A DNA stretch of 51,554 nt from contig JAOPVP010000019.1 of the NCBI GenBank assembly GCA_025966135.1, positions 1 to 51,554 on the forward strand, read 5' to 3'. Positions 36,752-45,211 of this stretch are shown piece after piece; position 1 is the stretch's first letter; the number at the start of each line of letters is the position of its first letter. Made by a program: the position numbers and the translations under genes. Origin of the DNA: Frankiales bacterium. GTDB lineage: Bacteria > Actinomycetota > Actinomycetes > Mycobacteriales > SCTD01. Below the pieces are notes generated by a model. That model made no database searches. It had not been told where the DNA came from and saw only the letters and a program-made list of their open reading frames with translations.

Positions 36752-37471
36752 ATGAAGCGCAGCAAGGCCTACAACGCCGCGGCAGAGAAGGTCGACGCCG
36801 ACAGGATCTACTCCCCGATCGAGGCCGCCCGCCTCGCGAAGGAGACCAGCACGACGAAGTACGACGCCACCGTCGAGGTCGCCATGGTCCTCGGGGTCGA
36901 CCCCCGCAAGGCCGACCAGATGGTCCGTGGCACGGTCAACCTGCCGCACGGCACGGGCAAGACTGCCCGCGTGATCGTCTTCGCCCAGGGCGACAAGGCC
37001 GCCGAGGCGACCGCTGCCGGCGCCGACGAGGTCGGTGGCGACGAGCTCATCGACAGGGTCTCCAAGGGCTTCCTCGACTTCGACGCCGCTGTCGCGACCC
37101 CCGACATGATGGGCAAGGTCGGCAAGATCGCCCGGGTCCTCGGTCCCCGTGGCCTGATGCCCAACCCGAAGACCGGCACCGTCACGGCCGACGTCACCAA
37201 GGCCATCAACGACATCAAGGGCGGCAAGGTCAACTTCCGCGTGGACAAGCAGTCCAACCTGCACCTGGTGATCGGCAAGGCCTCCTTCGACGAGACCAAG
37301 CTGGTCGAGAACTATGCCGCCGCCCTCGACGAGGTCAGCCGCGCGAAGCCGTCCGCGGCCAAGGGCAAGTACCTCAAGAAGATCGTCTTCTCGACGACGA
37401 TGGGCCCCGGCATCCAGGTCGACACGAACAAGACCCGCAACCTGCTGGTCGACGACGCCGCCGACGCCTGA
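36752..37471 (+). CDS. rplA: 50S ribosomal protein L1
   Basis: L1 forms the mobile L1 stalk at the E site and in many bacteria represses its own operon. The 239-residue product has the family signature around [17 protein letters not shown] (about 128-144) and the two-domain layout. The ATG follows GAGGAAGG. A 298-nt gap follows with a promoter and the rplJ leader. Confidence 0.98.
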   Translation: MKRSKAYNAAAEKVDADRIYSPIEAARLAKETSTTKYDATVEVAMVLGVDPRKADQMVRGTVNLPHGTGKTARVIVFAQGDKAAEATAAGADEVGGDELIDRVSKGFLDFDAAVATPDMMGKVGKIARVLGPRGLMPNPKTGTVTADVTKAINDIKGGKVNFRVDKQSNLHLVIGKASFDETKLVENYAAALDEVSRAKPSAAKGKYLKKIVFSTTMGPGIQVDTNKTRNLLVDDAADA

Positions 37472-37548
37472 TCCCGTTCACGGGGAACGAGCAGAGCCGG
37501 TACGACGGTTCGCCGGCCTGACCCCTCGGGGCCGGGCCGGCGGGCTGC

Positions 37549-37554
37549 TAGCCT
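37549..37554 (+). promoter_or_regulatory. -10 element of the rplJL promoter
   Basis: TAGCCT fits the -10 pattern; transcription would start near 37561, giving a leader of about 209 nt. No good -35 is visible at 17 bp. Confidence 0.5.
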
Positions 37555-37560
37555 GATCCA

Positions 37561-37769
37561 CAGCCCAAGACCGCAGGTCGCCTGGTCTCCGGGGAGCTCG
37601 TCTCCCCGCAGAGCAGGCAGAAGGTCCCGCTCCGGCGGGCGACCCGTGCAGGTGTGAACACGGACCGGCCCGAGCCCCGCTCGGGATTCGACGCCCCGTG
37701 CGCCTCCTGCGCCGGGGCGTCTTCGTCGTTCCAGGCCCCGACTTGCAGCTCCTCCTCCGAAAGGCAGAC
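37561..37769 (+). ncRNA. L10 ribosomal protein leader (autoregulatory)
   Basis: The roughly 209-nt untranslated region before rplJ contains CCCAAGACCGCAGGTCGCC and several hairpins (for example GGGGAG/CTCCCC-like near 37590-37610). This resembles the L10 leader, which the L10(L12)4 complex binds to reduce rplJL expression. It ends in the strong hairpin at 37690-37721. The call rests on position and partial motif; a covariance-model search would decide. Confidence 0.7.
37690..37721 (+). terminator. Attenuator-like hairpin in the rplJ leader
   Basis: GACGCCCCG (37690-37698) pairs with CGGGGCGTC (37713-37721), with an inner GCGC/GCGC pair. The following bases, TTCGTCGTT, are moderately T-rich. 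It fits a conditional terminator under L10 control. Confidence 0.6.
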
Positions 37770-38465
37770 ATGGCCGACAGCACAGCGGTCGAGCACAAGC
37801 GGGCCACCGTCCGTCCCGACAAGGGCGAGACCGTGGCCGCGCTGACCGAGCGCTTCACGACCTCCTCGGCGGCGGTCCTCACGGAGTACCGCGGCCTGAC
37901 GGTCAAGCAGATCAGCGAGCTCCGGCGCGCGCTCGGTGCCGACACGACGTACTCCGTCGTCAAGAACACGCTGACCAAGATCGCCGCGACCCAGGCCGGT
38001 CTGACCGGTCTCGACGCCCTCCTCGCCGGTCCGACCGCCGTGGCGTTCGTCGGCGGCGACCCGGTCAACGCCGCCAAGAGCCTGCGTGACTTCGCCAAGG
38101 CCAACCCGGCGCTGGTCGTCAAGGGCGGCGTCATGGACGGCAAGGCCCTCTCGGCCGACGAGGTCAAGAAGCTCGCCGACCTCGAGTCCCGCGACGTCCT
38201 GCTGGCCAAGCTCGCCGGCGCGATGAAGGCCTCGCTCACGCAGGCCGTCTACCTGTTCGCCGCCCCGCTCTCGCAGGCCGCCCGCGCGCTGGGTGCCCTC
38301 GAGGCCAAGGCGCAGCAGGACCCGAGTGTCCTGGCCGGTGGTGCCGGTACGCCGGCTCCCGCCGCGGAGGAGACCACCGCAGCCGCTGAGGCTGACGTGA
38401 CCGACGAGACCGAAGCGCCCGCCGCCGAGGTCAGCACCGACAGCGAGACCAGCCCGTCCGAGTAA
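37770..38465 (+). CDS. rplJ: 50S ribosomal protein L10
   Basis: L10 anchors L7/L12 dimers on the ribosome and regulates its own operon. The 231-residue product has the rRNA-binding N-terminal domain ([24 protein letters not shown], about 30-53) and a long C-terminal helix that binds L12. It also has an Ala/Glu/Thr-rich acidic tail (about 188-231) that extends beyond the Escherichia coli protein (165 residues) and is common in actinobacteria. The ATG at 37770 follows GAAAGG. Confidence 0.97.
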   Translation: MADSTAVEHKRATVRPDKGETVAALTERFTTSSAAVLTEYRGLTVKQISELRRALGADTTYSVVKNTLTKIAATQAGLTGLDALLAGPTAVAFVGGDPVNAAKSLRDFAKANPALVVKGGVMDGKALSADEVKKLADLESRDVLLAKLAGAMKASLTQAVYLFAAPLSQAARALGALEAKAQQDPSVLAGGAGTPAPAAEETTAAAEADVTDETEAPAAEVSTDSETSPSE

Positions 38466-38530
38466 CCGGCTCCGGCCGACCCACCACCCCGTACGCCGGA
38501 AACCGGCAACTACCTGAAGGAGACGCCATC

Positions 38531-38923
38531 ATGGCGAAGCTCAGCACCGACGAGCTGCTCGAGCAGTTCAAGGAGATGACGCTGATCGAGCTCTCTGAGT
38601 TCGTGAAGCAGTTCGAGGACACGTTCGGCGTCACCGCCGCCGCCCCCGTCGCCGTGGCTGCCGCCCCGGCGGCCGGTGGTGCTGCGGGTGGCGACGAGGC
38701 CGCTGCCGAACAGGACGAGTTCGACGTCGTCCTCGACGCTGCCGGCGACAAGAAGATCCAGGTCATCAAGGAGGTGCGCACCCTCACGAACCTGGGCCTC
38801 AAGGAGGCCAAGGACCTCGTCGACGGGGCGCCCAAGCCGGTGCTGGAGAAGGTCAACAAGGAGACCGCCGACAAGGCGAAGGCTGCCCTCGAGGCCGCCG
38901 GCGCGACGGTGTCCGTCAAGTAG
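38531..38923 (+). CDS. rplL: 50S ribosomal protein L7/L12
   Basis: L7/L12 is the multicopy stalk protein that recruits translation factors. The 130-residue product has the dimerising N-terminal domain ([21 protein letters not shown]), an Ala-rich hinge (about 37-58) and the factor-binding C-terminal domain with [23 protein letters not shown]. The ATG follows GAAGGAGA. A terminator closes the operon. Confidence 0.98.
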   Translation: MAKLSTDELLEQFKEMTLIELSEFVKQFEDTFGVTAAAPVAVAAAPAAGGAAGGDEAAAEQDEFDVVLDAAGDKKIQVIKEVRTLTNLGLKEAKDLVDGAPKPVLEKVNKETADKAKAALEAAGATVSVK

Positions 38924-38958
38924 TTCCACAGCATCTCGCACGCCCAGCACCACCCCTG

Positions 38959-38992
38959 ACGGGGCGGCCCTCCTCCTGGAGGTCCGCCCCGT
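38959..38992 (+). terminator. Terminator after rplL
   Basis: ACGGGGCGG (38959-38967) pairs with CCGCCCCGT (38984-38992), with an inner CCTCC/GGAGG pair around a 4-nt loop, followed by TCGGCGTT. It separates the ribosomal operon from the mce operon. Confidence 0.75.
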
Positions 38993-39034
38993 TCGGCGTT
39001 CCCGAACCGCCCCTCACAGGCGTCAGATGCACCT

Positions 39035-39079
39035 TTGTTACCGGTCGGTCGCAAACGCGGAGGTAAAGCACCGTATCCT
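39035..39079 (+). promoter_or_regulatory. Probable mce operon promoter region
   Basis: TATCCT at 39074-39079 is a plausible -10. Just upstream ACCGGTCGGT (39040-39049) contains short ACCG/CGGT arms, reminiscent of TetR-family operators. The start codon lies about 90 nt downstream. The regulator is not in this window. Confidence 0.4.
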
Positions 39080-39173
39080 TCGTAGTAACGGTGTGAGTAC
39101 GGTCACGTCGGAGCTCCCTGACCCGCCCCGGCGTCGGTCAGAGAACTGACCGAGACGGAAGGGGTACTGCTCA

Positions 39174-40313
39174 GTGGGCGTCGAGATCCGCGTGGAGCAC
39201 CTCACCAAGAGGTTCGGCCGCCAGACCATCTGGGAGGACGTGACGCTCACTCTCCCCGCGGGGGAGATCTCGGTGCTCCTGGGGCCGTCAGGTACGGGCA
39301 AGTCGGTGTTCCTCAAGACGCTCATCGGGCTCCTGAAGCCCGAGAACGGTTCCATCGTCATCGACGGCACCGACATCACCAAGGTCAAGGAGAAGCAGCT
39401 CTACGAGGTCCGCAAGCTGTTCGGGGTGCTCTTCCAGGACGGCGCGCTGTTCGGCTCCCAGAACCTCTACGACAACATCGCCTTCCCGCTGCGTGAGCAC
39501 ACGCGCAAGACGGAGAAGGAGATCAAGGACATCGTCCTCGACAAAATGGAGATCGTGGGCCTGTCGGGTGCCGAGCGCAAGCTCCCCGGCGAGATCTCCG
39601 GTGGCATGCGCAAGCGCGCCGGCCTGGCCCGCGCGCTCGTGCTCGACCCGCAGATCCTGCTGTTCGACGAGCCCGACTCGGGCCTGGACCCGGTGCGCAC
39701 GGCCTACCTCAACCAGCTCATCGTCGACCTCAACGCGCAGATCCAAGCGACTTTCCTGATCGTCACGCATGACATCAACACTGCGCGCACCGTCCCGGAC
39801 AACATCGGGCTGCTGTACCGCCGCCACCTGGCCATGTTCGGCCCGCGCGAGATGCTGCTGAGCTCGAACGAGCCGGTGGTGCGCCAGTTCCTCAACGCGC
39901 AGCGCGAGGGACCGATCGGCATGGCCGAGGAGAAGGATGCGGGGGAGCTCGAAGCCGAGCGGGGCATCGAGCTCGGCTCGCTGCCCCCGATCCCGGTTCA
40001 GCTGCCCACCAGCAGCGGCCAGACGCGGGACACGCAGCGCCCTCCGGGGTCCTGGCTCACCGAGCACGGCATCGTGCCGCCGCCGGGGTCCTTCCCGGGA
40101 CTGGACCTCTCCTTCGGCTCCGCGCCGCCGGCGCGCGAGAAGGTGAGCGTCAACGGAGGCGTGCGGGTCGTCCCGGCGGTCACTGACGCCGACGAGGGCA
40201 CGGTCCAGCGCCGGACGGCCACGGTCGGGAGTGCCTCCCCGGCCAGGAAGGCGCCGGCGAAGAAGGCAGCTGGCAAGAAGGCGCCCGTGAAGAGGCGGAG
40301 CGCAGAGGGCTGA
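39174..40313 (+). CDS. Mce-type ABC transporter ATPase (MceG/Mkl/MlaF-like)
   Basis: This ATPase energises the Mce lipid importer at the inner membrane. In 379 residues it has Walker A GPSGTGKS (37-44), Q-loop Q88, signature ISGGMRKRAG (141-150), Walker B ILLFDE (161-166), SGLD (169-172) and H-loop H199. From about residue 240 there is a C-terminal extension absent from Escherichia coli MlaF, ending in a Lys/Ala/Pro-rich tail (about 355-379, PAKKAAGKKAPVKRR). The start is GTG at 39174 after GGAAGGGG. It overlaps yrbEA by one base. In mycobacteria the equivalent ATPase is usually unlinked from mce operons but lies in the same chromosomal neighbourhood. Confidence 0.93.
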   Translation: MGVEIRVEHLTKRFGRQTIWEDVTLTLPAGEISVLLGPSGTGKSVFLKTLIGLLKPENGSIVIDGTDITKVKEKQLYEVRKLFGVLFQDGALFGSQNLYDNIAFPLREHTRKTEKEIKDIVLDKMEIVGLSGAERKLPGEISGGMRKRAGLARALVLDPQILLFDEPDSGLDPVRTAYLNQLIVDLNAQIQATFLIVTHDINTARTVPDNIGLLYRRHLAMFGPREMLLSSNEPVVRQFLNAQREGPIGMAEEKDAGELEAERGIELGSLPPIPVQLPTSSGQTRDTQRPPGSWLTEHGIVPPPGSFPGLDLSFGSAPPAREKVSVNGGVRVVPAVTDADEGTVQRRTATVGSASPARKAPAKKAAGKKAPVKRRSAEG

Positions 40314-41086
40314 TGGCTGTCACCCCCCTCGCGCCGGTCCGCGGCGCCGGCGACTTCTTCGCACTCTCCCTCGACGTCCTGCGGGGACTGTTCAAGCGAC
40401 CCTTCCAGTTCGCGGAGTTCGTCCAGCAGGCCTGGTTCATCGCCAGCGTCACGATCTTCCCGACCGCGCTCGTGTCGATCCCGTTCGGTGCTGTGCTTGC
40501 GCTGCAGATCGGCAACCTCACCAAGCAGATCGGCGCACAGAGCTTCACCGGCGCGGTCGCCGTGCTGGGCGTCGTCCGCGAAGCCAGTCCCATCGTGACC
40601 GCCCTGCTCATCGCCGGCGCCGGCGGCTCGGCGATCTGCGCAGACCTGGGCTCGCGCAAGATCCGCGAGGAGATCGACGCCATGGAGGTGCTCGGCGTCT
40701 CCCCGCTCGCGCGCCTGGTGGTGCCCCGGGTGCTCGCCTGCATGCTCGTCGCGTTCTTCCTCAACGGCATGGTCGCCGTAGTCGGTGTCATGGGCGGTTA
40801 CTTCTTCAACGTGATCCTTCAGGGAGGCACGCCCGGTGCCTACCTCGCGTCGTTCACGGCGCTCGCGCAGCTGCCCGACCTCTACGTCGGGGAGATCAAG
40901 GCGCTGATCTTCGGGATGATCGCCGCGTTGGTGGCCGCCTACAAGGGCCTCAACGCCAAGGGCGGCCCGAAGGGCGTCGGTGACGCCGTCAACCAGAGTG
41001 TCGTCATCAGCTTCATGCTGCTGTTCCTGACCAACTTCATCATCACGGCGATCTACTTCCAGGTCGTCCCGCAGAAGGGCGGCTGA
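40313..41086 (+). CDS. yrbEA: Mce permease YrbEA (MlaE family)
   Basis: This 257-residue permease of the MlaE family forms half of the inner-membrane channel. About six hydrophobic segments are visible. The cytoplasmic EQ loop region appears as GSRKIREEIDAMEVLGVSPLARLVVPRVLA (about 115-144), which contacts the ATPase. The start is ATG 40313, overlapping the ATPase stop by one base; yrbEB follows after 1 nt. Confidence 0.94.
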   Translation: MAVTPLAPVRGAGDFFALSLDVLRGLFKRPFQFAEFVQQAWFIASVTIFPTALVSIPFGAVLALQIGNLTKQIGAQSFTGAVAVLGVVREASPIVTALLIAGAGGSAICADLGSRKIREEIDAMEVLGVSPLARLVVPRVLACMLVAFFLNGMVAVVGVMGGYFFNVILQGGTPGAYLASFTALAQLPDLYVGEIKALIFGMIAALVAAYKGLNAKGGPKGVGDAVNQSVVISFMLLFLTNFIITAIYFQVVPQKGG

Positions 41087-41087
41087 C

Positions 41088-41963
41088 GTGGCTGTCAGCA
41101 CGGGGACCCCGCTCCCGCCCGTCCTGGGAGCACCTGTGCGCTTCCTGCGCCGGATCCTCGACGCCGTCCTGGGGCTCCTCGACGACCTCGGCGCCCAGCT
41201 GTCCTTCTACGCGCGCTCGATCGGGTGGACCTACCGGGTCGGGCTTCGCTACAAGAAGGAGGTCGTGCGCCTGCTCGCGGAGGTCTCGCTCGGCTCCGGA
41301 GCGCTCGCCATGGTCGGCGGGACGATCGGCGTCATCGCCTTCCTCACCTTCTTCACCGGCACCGAGGTCGGCCTACAGGGCTACGCCGCCCTCAACCAGC
41401 TCGGTACGGCGAACTTCACCGCCTTCCTGTCGGCGTACTTCAACACCCGTGAGATCGCCCCGCTGGTGGCCGGACTGGCCCTGTCCGCCACCGTGGGCTG
41501 CGGCTTCACCGCGCAGCTGGGCGCGATGCGGATCTCGGAGGAGGTCGACGCGCTCGAGGTCATGGGCGTGCCGTCACTGCCGTTCCTCGTGACGACCCGC
41601 ATGATCGCCGGCTTCGTGGCGGTCATCCCGCTGTACGTCATCGGACTGCTGTCGAGCTACTTCGCGGCCCGCCTCATCACCACCGGCTTCTACGGCCAGT
41701 CCACCGGCACCTACGACCAGTACTTCCAGCAGTACCTGCCGCACATCGATGTGATCTACAGCTTCGTCAAGGTGCTCATCTTCGCGGTGATCATCATCCT
41801 CATCCACTGCTACTACGGGTACTACGCCTCGGGCGGTCCCGCCGGCGTGGGCGTGGCCGTGGGCCGTGCCGTTCGCACCGCGATCGTGGCGATCAACCTG
41901 GTCGACTTCTTCCTCAGCCTCGCCCTGTGGGGCGCGACGACCACAGTGAAGATCGCAGGCTGA
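41088..41963 (+). CDS. yrbEB: Mce permease YrbEB (MlaE family)
   Basis: This 291-residue second permease pairs with YrbEA. It has a longer N-terminal amphipathic segment, then about six membrane helices. The same ATPase-contact loop is present as GAMRISEEVDALEVMGVPSLPFLVTTRM (about 145-172). The start is GTG at 41088, and mceA shares one base with its stop codon. Two distinct permeases are typical of actinobacterial mce operons, in contrast to the homodimeric MlaE of proteobacteria. Confidence 0.94.
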   Translation: MAVSTGTPLPPVLGAPVRFLRRILDAVLGLLDDLGAQLSFYARSIGWTYRVGLRYKKEVVRLLAEVSLGSGALAMVGGTIGVIAFLTFFTGTEVGLQGYAALNQLGTANFTAFLSAYFNTREIAPLVAGLALSATVGCGFTAQLGAMRISEEVDALEVMGVPSLPFLVTTRMIAGFVAVIPLYVIGLLSSYFAARLITTGFYGQSTGTYDQYFQQYLPHIDVIYSFVKVLIFAVIIILIHCYYGYYASGGPAGVGVAVGRAVRTAIVAINLVDFFLSLALWGATTTVKIAG

Positions 41964-43243
41964 TGTCCGCACCCATCCCGACCGGAGGTGCCGCGCTGAT
42001 CAGGCGGCGCCTGTCCGGCGTGGCCTTCCTCGTGGTCCTGGCCCTGCTCGTCGGGCTCACCGTCCTGCTCTACCGCAAGGCGTTCACGCCCGTGGTCAAC
42101 GTCAGCCTCAAGGCCGACCGGATCGGCAACCAGCTGTCGGCTCCGGCGGACGTGAAGGTGCGCGGCCTGGTCGTGGGTGAGGTCCGCAGCGTCCACTCCA
42201 CGGGTGACGGCGCGACGATCGACCTGGCGCTGCAGCCCGACAAGGTCAAGCTGCTCCCGTCCAACATCGCGGCCCAGCTGCTCCCGAAGACCTTGTTCGG
42301 TGAGAAGTACGTGCTGCTGGTGCTCCCGACCCAGCCGGCCGCGACCCACCTGAAGTCGGGTGACGTCATCCCGCAGGACCGCTCAGCGACCGCGCTCGAG
42401 ACCGAGAAGGTCCTCAACGACCTGATGCCGGTGCTGCAGGCCCTGCGGCCGGCACAGCTCTCCGAGACCCTGAACGCACTCTCGACCGCCCTCAGGGGCC
42501 GCGGCGACAAGCTGGGACGCAACCTGGTGGCGACGGGTGCCTACCTGAAGGCCCTCAACCCCTCCCTGCCGACCTTGGCTGCAGACCTGCAGGGTCTCGC
42601 CGACTTCAGCAACAACACCGCCGCGGCCGCGCCCAACCTGCTTCGGGTCCTCGACAACCTGTCCGCCAGCAGCCGCAACCTGGTGCAGGAGAAGGCGGCG
42701 CTCGACACCTTCCTCACCTCGACCAGCGGCTTTGCCGCGAGCGCGCAGTCGATCCTGGCCGCCAACGAGCGGGGGCTGGTCGCCCTGGCCCGCGACTCCA
42801 AGCCCTCACTGGACCTGTTCGCGACGTACTCGCCGGAGTACCCCTGCCTGCTCAAGGGCCTGGCGGCCTACGAGCCGATCGTGGAGAAGACCTTCGGGGG
42901 CCTGCAGCCGGGGCTCCACATCACCCTCGAGCCGATCCTGGACAACGGCGGCTACGTGCAGGGCCAGGAGCCTGCCTACCGCGACACCCGCGGGCCGTAC
43001 TGCAGCGGGCTGCCCCACCCTCCGGTTCCGGCGGGTGACGACTCCTTCAACGACGGCTACCGCACGAGCACGACACCGACAGGATCCGCGGCGGCGGCCT
43101 ACCTGGCCCCGACCGCAGGCAACAACCCGGTCATCTCGGCCGTCTCGGCGCCCTTGCTGGGCGTCGCTGCCGCCGACGTCCCCGAGCTCGCCAGCATGCT
43201 GCTCGGGCCGCTGGCCGCTGGCAATGCGATGGGGCTCTCATGA
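41963..43243 (+). CDS. MceA-type lipid-binding protein
   Basis: This is the first of six MCE subunits that assemble into a hexameric tunnel for lipid passage. The 426-residue protein has an N-terminal membrane helix (about 17-37) and an MCE domain (about 42-120: VSLKADRIGNQLSAPADVKVRGLVVGEV). A long helical region follows, and then a Cys-containing C-terminal domain with PYCSGLPHPP. The ATG at 41963 overlaps the YrbEB stop. Each mce gene here is coupled to the next, as expected for stoichiometric assembly. Confidence 0.92.
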   Translation: MSAPIPTGGAALIRRRLSGVAFLVVLALLVGLTVLLYRKAFTPVVNVSLKADRIGNQLSAPADVKVRGLVVGEVRSVHSTGDGATIDLALQPDKVKLLPSNIAAQLLPKTLFGEKYVLLVLPTQPAATHLKSGDVIPQDRSATALETEKVLNDLMPVLQALRPAQLSETLNALSTALRGRGDKLGRNLVATGAYLKALNPSLPTLAADLQGLADFSNNTAAAAPNLLRVLDNLSASSRNLVQEKAALDTFLTSTSGFAASAQSILAANERGLVALARDSKPSLDLFATYSPEYPCLLKGLAAYEPIVEKTFGGLQPGLHITLEPILDNGGYVQGQEPAYRDTRGPYCSGLPHPPVPAGDDSFNDGYRTSTTPTGSAAAAYLAPTAGNNPVISAVSAPLLGVAAADVPELASMLLGPLAAGNAMGLS

Positions 43244-44226
43244 AGACAACTCGCGCCGGTATCAAGCTGATCATCTTCATGGTGGTCACGTCCTTGATGA
43301 CGCTCACCTTGGCCGCGACGATCGGTAACTTCGGGGTCGGCAAGAGCACGACCTACCACGCGCAGTTCAGCGACGTCACCGGCTTGCTGCCCGGCAACGA
43401 GGTCCGGGTGGCCGGCGTCAAGGTCGGCAAGGTCGCCAAGATCGGGCTCAAGGGCAACCTCGCCGACGTCGTGCTCAAGCTCGACGGTGGCCGCCAGATC
43501 ACCACGTCCAACATCCTGCAGCTGCGGTACCGCAACCTGGTCGGCGAGCGCTACGTCGCCATCGTCGAGGGCACCGGCCCCGCGGACCCGCTCAAGGCAG
43601 GCTCGACGGTGCCGCTCGCCCAGACGCGCAACGCGCTCGACCTCACCGTCTTGTTCAACGGCTTCCGGCCGCTGTTCACCGCCCTTGACCCCAAGACCGT
43701 CAACGACGTCTCCTTCGAGATCATCCAGACGTTGCAGGGTGAAGGTGGCACGATCGACACGCTCCTGGCGCGTACGGCGTCGCTGACCACGACCCTGGCC
43801 AACAAGGACGCCGTGATCGGTCGGGTCGTCGACAACCTGACGACCGTGCTCGACACCGTCGACAAGCACGACACCGACCTGAACGCCCTGATCACCCAGC
43901 TCCGGCGCCTCGCCGAAGGCTTCGCCCAGGACCGCACCACCATCGGCCAGTCGATCGTCGGCATCGGCAACCTGACCGACGCCACGGCGGGCCTGCTCAA
44001 CGGCATCCGCCCGGGGGTCCGCACCGACGTCGCCCAGCTCAGGACCCTCGCCCACAACCTCGACGGCAGCAAGGACGTGATCAACGGGGTTCTCCAGCGC
44101 CTGCCGGACAAGCTCAACCGGATCATCGCGACCGCGACCTACGGCAGCTGGTTCAACTTCTACATGTGCGGCGTGGAGATCAACGGCGTCCAGCTGGTCA
44201 ACAGCGCGCCGAGGTGCCAGAAATGA
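43240..44226 (+). CDS. MceB-type protein
   Basis: This 328-residue MCE subunit has an N-terminal helix (about 9-29), then the MCE domain beginning TTYHAQFSDVTGLLPGNEVRVAGVKVGKV. A long predicted coiled/helical region (about 120-290) forms the tunnel needle, ending FNFYMCGVEINGVQL. The ATG at 43240 overlaps the MceA stop by 4 nt (ATGA). It is shorter than the A, E and F subunits because it lacks a long C-terminal domain. Confidence 0.92.
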   Translation: MKTTRAGIKLIIFMVVTSLMTLTLAATIGNFGVGKSTTYHAQFSDVTGLLPGNEVRVAGVKVGKVAKIGLKGNLADVVLKLDGGRQITTSNILQLRYRNLVGERYVAIVEGTGPADPLKAGSTVPLAQTRNALDLTVLFNGFRPLFTALDPKTVNDVSFEIIQTLQGEGGTIDTLLARTASLTTTLANKDAVIGRVVDNLTTVLDTVDKHDTDLNALITQLRRLAEGFAQDRTTIGQSIVGIGNLTDATAGLLNGIRPGVRTDVAQLRTLAHNLDGSKDVINGVLQRLPDKLNRIIATATYGSWFNFYMCGVEINGVQLVNSAPRCQK

Positions 44227-44236
44227 GGTGCCGGGC

Positions 44237-45211
44237 ATGACGCCGTTCCGCGAGCAGAACAAGACCGTCATCGGCGCGGTCGGCCTCACGCTGATCCTCG
44301 CCCTCGTCATCGGCGCCTTCAAGACCGACTCGTTGCCGTTCATCGGTGGCGGGTCGAGCTACGCCGCGGACTTCAGCGAGGCGGCCGGGCTGCAGAAGAT
44401 GGACGAGGTCCGGGTGGCCGGCGTCAAGGTCGGCAAGGTGGTCGGGATCGACCTCAAGGGCGACCACGTCGTCGTGCACATGCTCATCAAGGGTGCCCAC
44501 CTGGGTCGGCTCACCAGGGCCGAGATCAAGATCAAGACCGTGCTCGGTCGCAAGTACGTCGCGCTCGAGCCGGCCGGCGACGGCACGCTCGACAGCGAGA
44601 TCCCGGTCAGCCGCACCTCGGCACCGTTCGACATCTCCCCGGCCTTCCAGCAGCTGGCGCAGACCGTCGGCGGCATCAACACCGCGCAGCTGGCCTCGTC
44701 GTTCACCACCCTGGCCGACGACTTCCGCAACTCCCCAGCCGAGGTCCGGGCCTCGCTCGACGGGCTGTCGCGGCTGTCCAACACGATCGCCTCTCGTGAT
44801 GCCAAGCTGCGCACCCTGCTCAACCGCGCGCAAGGTGTCACCTCGGTGCTCGCGAACCGCAACCAGGACCTGGTGGCGTTCCTCAACAGCAGCAACCAGA
44901 TCCTGCTCGAGGTCAAGGCGCGCCGCGAGGCCATCCACAGGCTGCTGACCACCACGACCACTCTGTCCGAGCAGCTGATCGCCCTGGTCCGGGAGAACCG
45001 GGCCAACCTGGCACCCGCGCTCGCGAGCCTGCGCGGGGTGGTGACGGTGCTGCGGGCGAACCAGGACAACCTCGACAGGAGCCTGTCCCAGCTTGCGCCG
45101 TTCGTACGCATCTTCGCCAACAACCTGGGCAACGGCCGCTGGTTCGACACCTACCTCTACAACCTCACCAATCCCTCGGGCTTCGGCCCCGGCACCTTCG
45201 GGAACGGCTGA
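44237..45211 (+). CDS. MceC-type protein
   Basis: This 324-residue MCE subunit has a helix at about 12-28 and an MCE domain with SSYAADFSEAAGLQKMDEVRVAGVKVGKVVGI, very similar to MceB. The helical needle region follows, and the C-terminus ends FDTYLYNLTNPSGFGPG. I chose ATG 44237 because GAGGTG lies 6 nt upstream; GTG 44228 would add three residues. It shares one base with the mceD start. Confidence 0.92.
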   Translation: MTPFREQNKTVIGAVGLTLILALVIGAFKTDSLPFIGGGSSYAADFSEAAGLQKMDEVRVAGVKVGKVVGIDLKGDHVVVHMLIKGAHLGRLTRAEIKIKTVLGRKYVALEPAGDGTLDSEIPVSRTSAPFDISPAFQQLAQTVGGINTAQLASSFTTLADDFRNSPAEVRASLDGLSRLSNTIASRDAKLRTLLNRAQGVTSVLANRNQDLVAFLNSSNQILLEVKARREAIHRLLTTTTTLSEQLIALVRENRANLAPALASLRGVVTVLRANQDNLDRSLSQLAPFVRIFANNLGNGRWFDTYLYNLTNPSGFGPGTFGNG

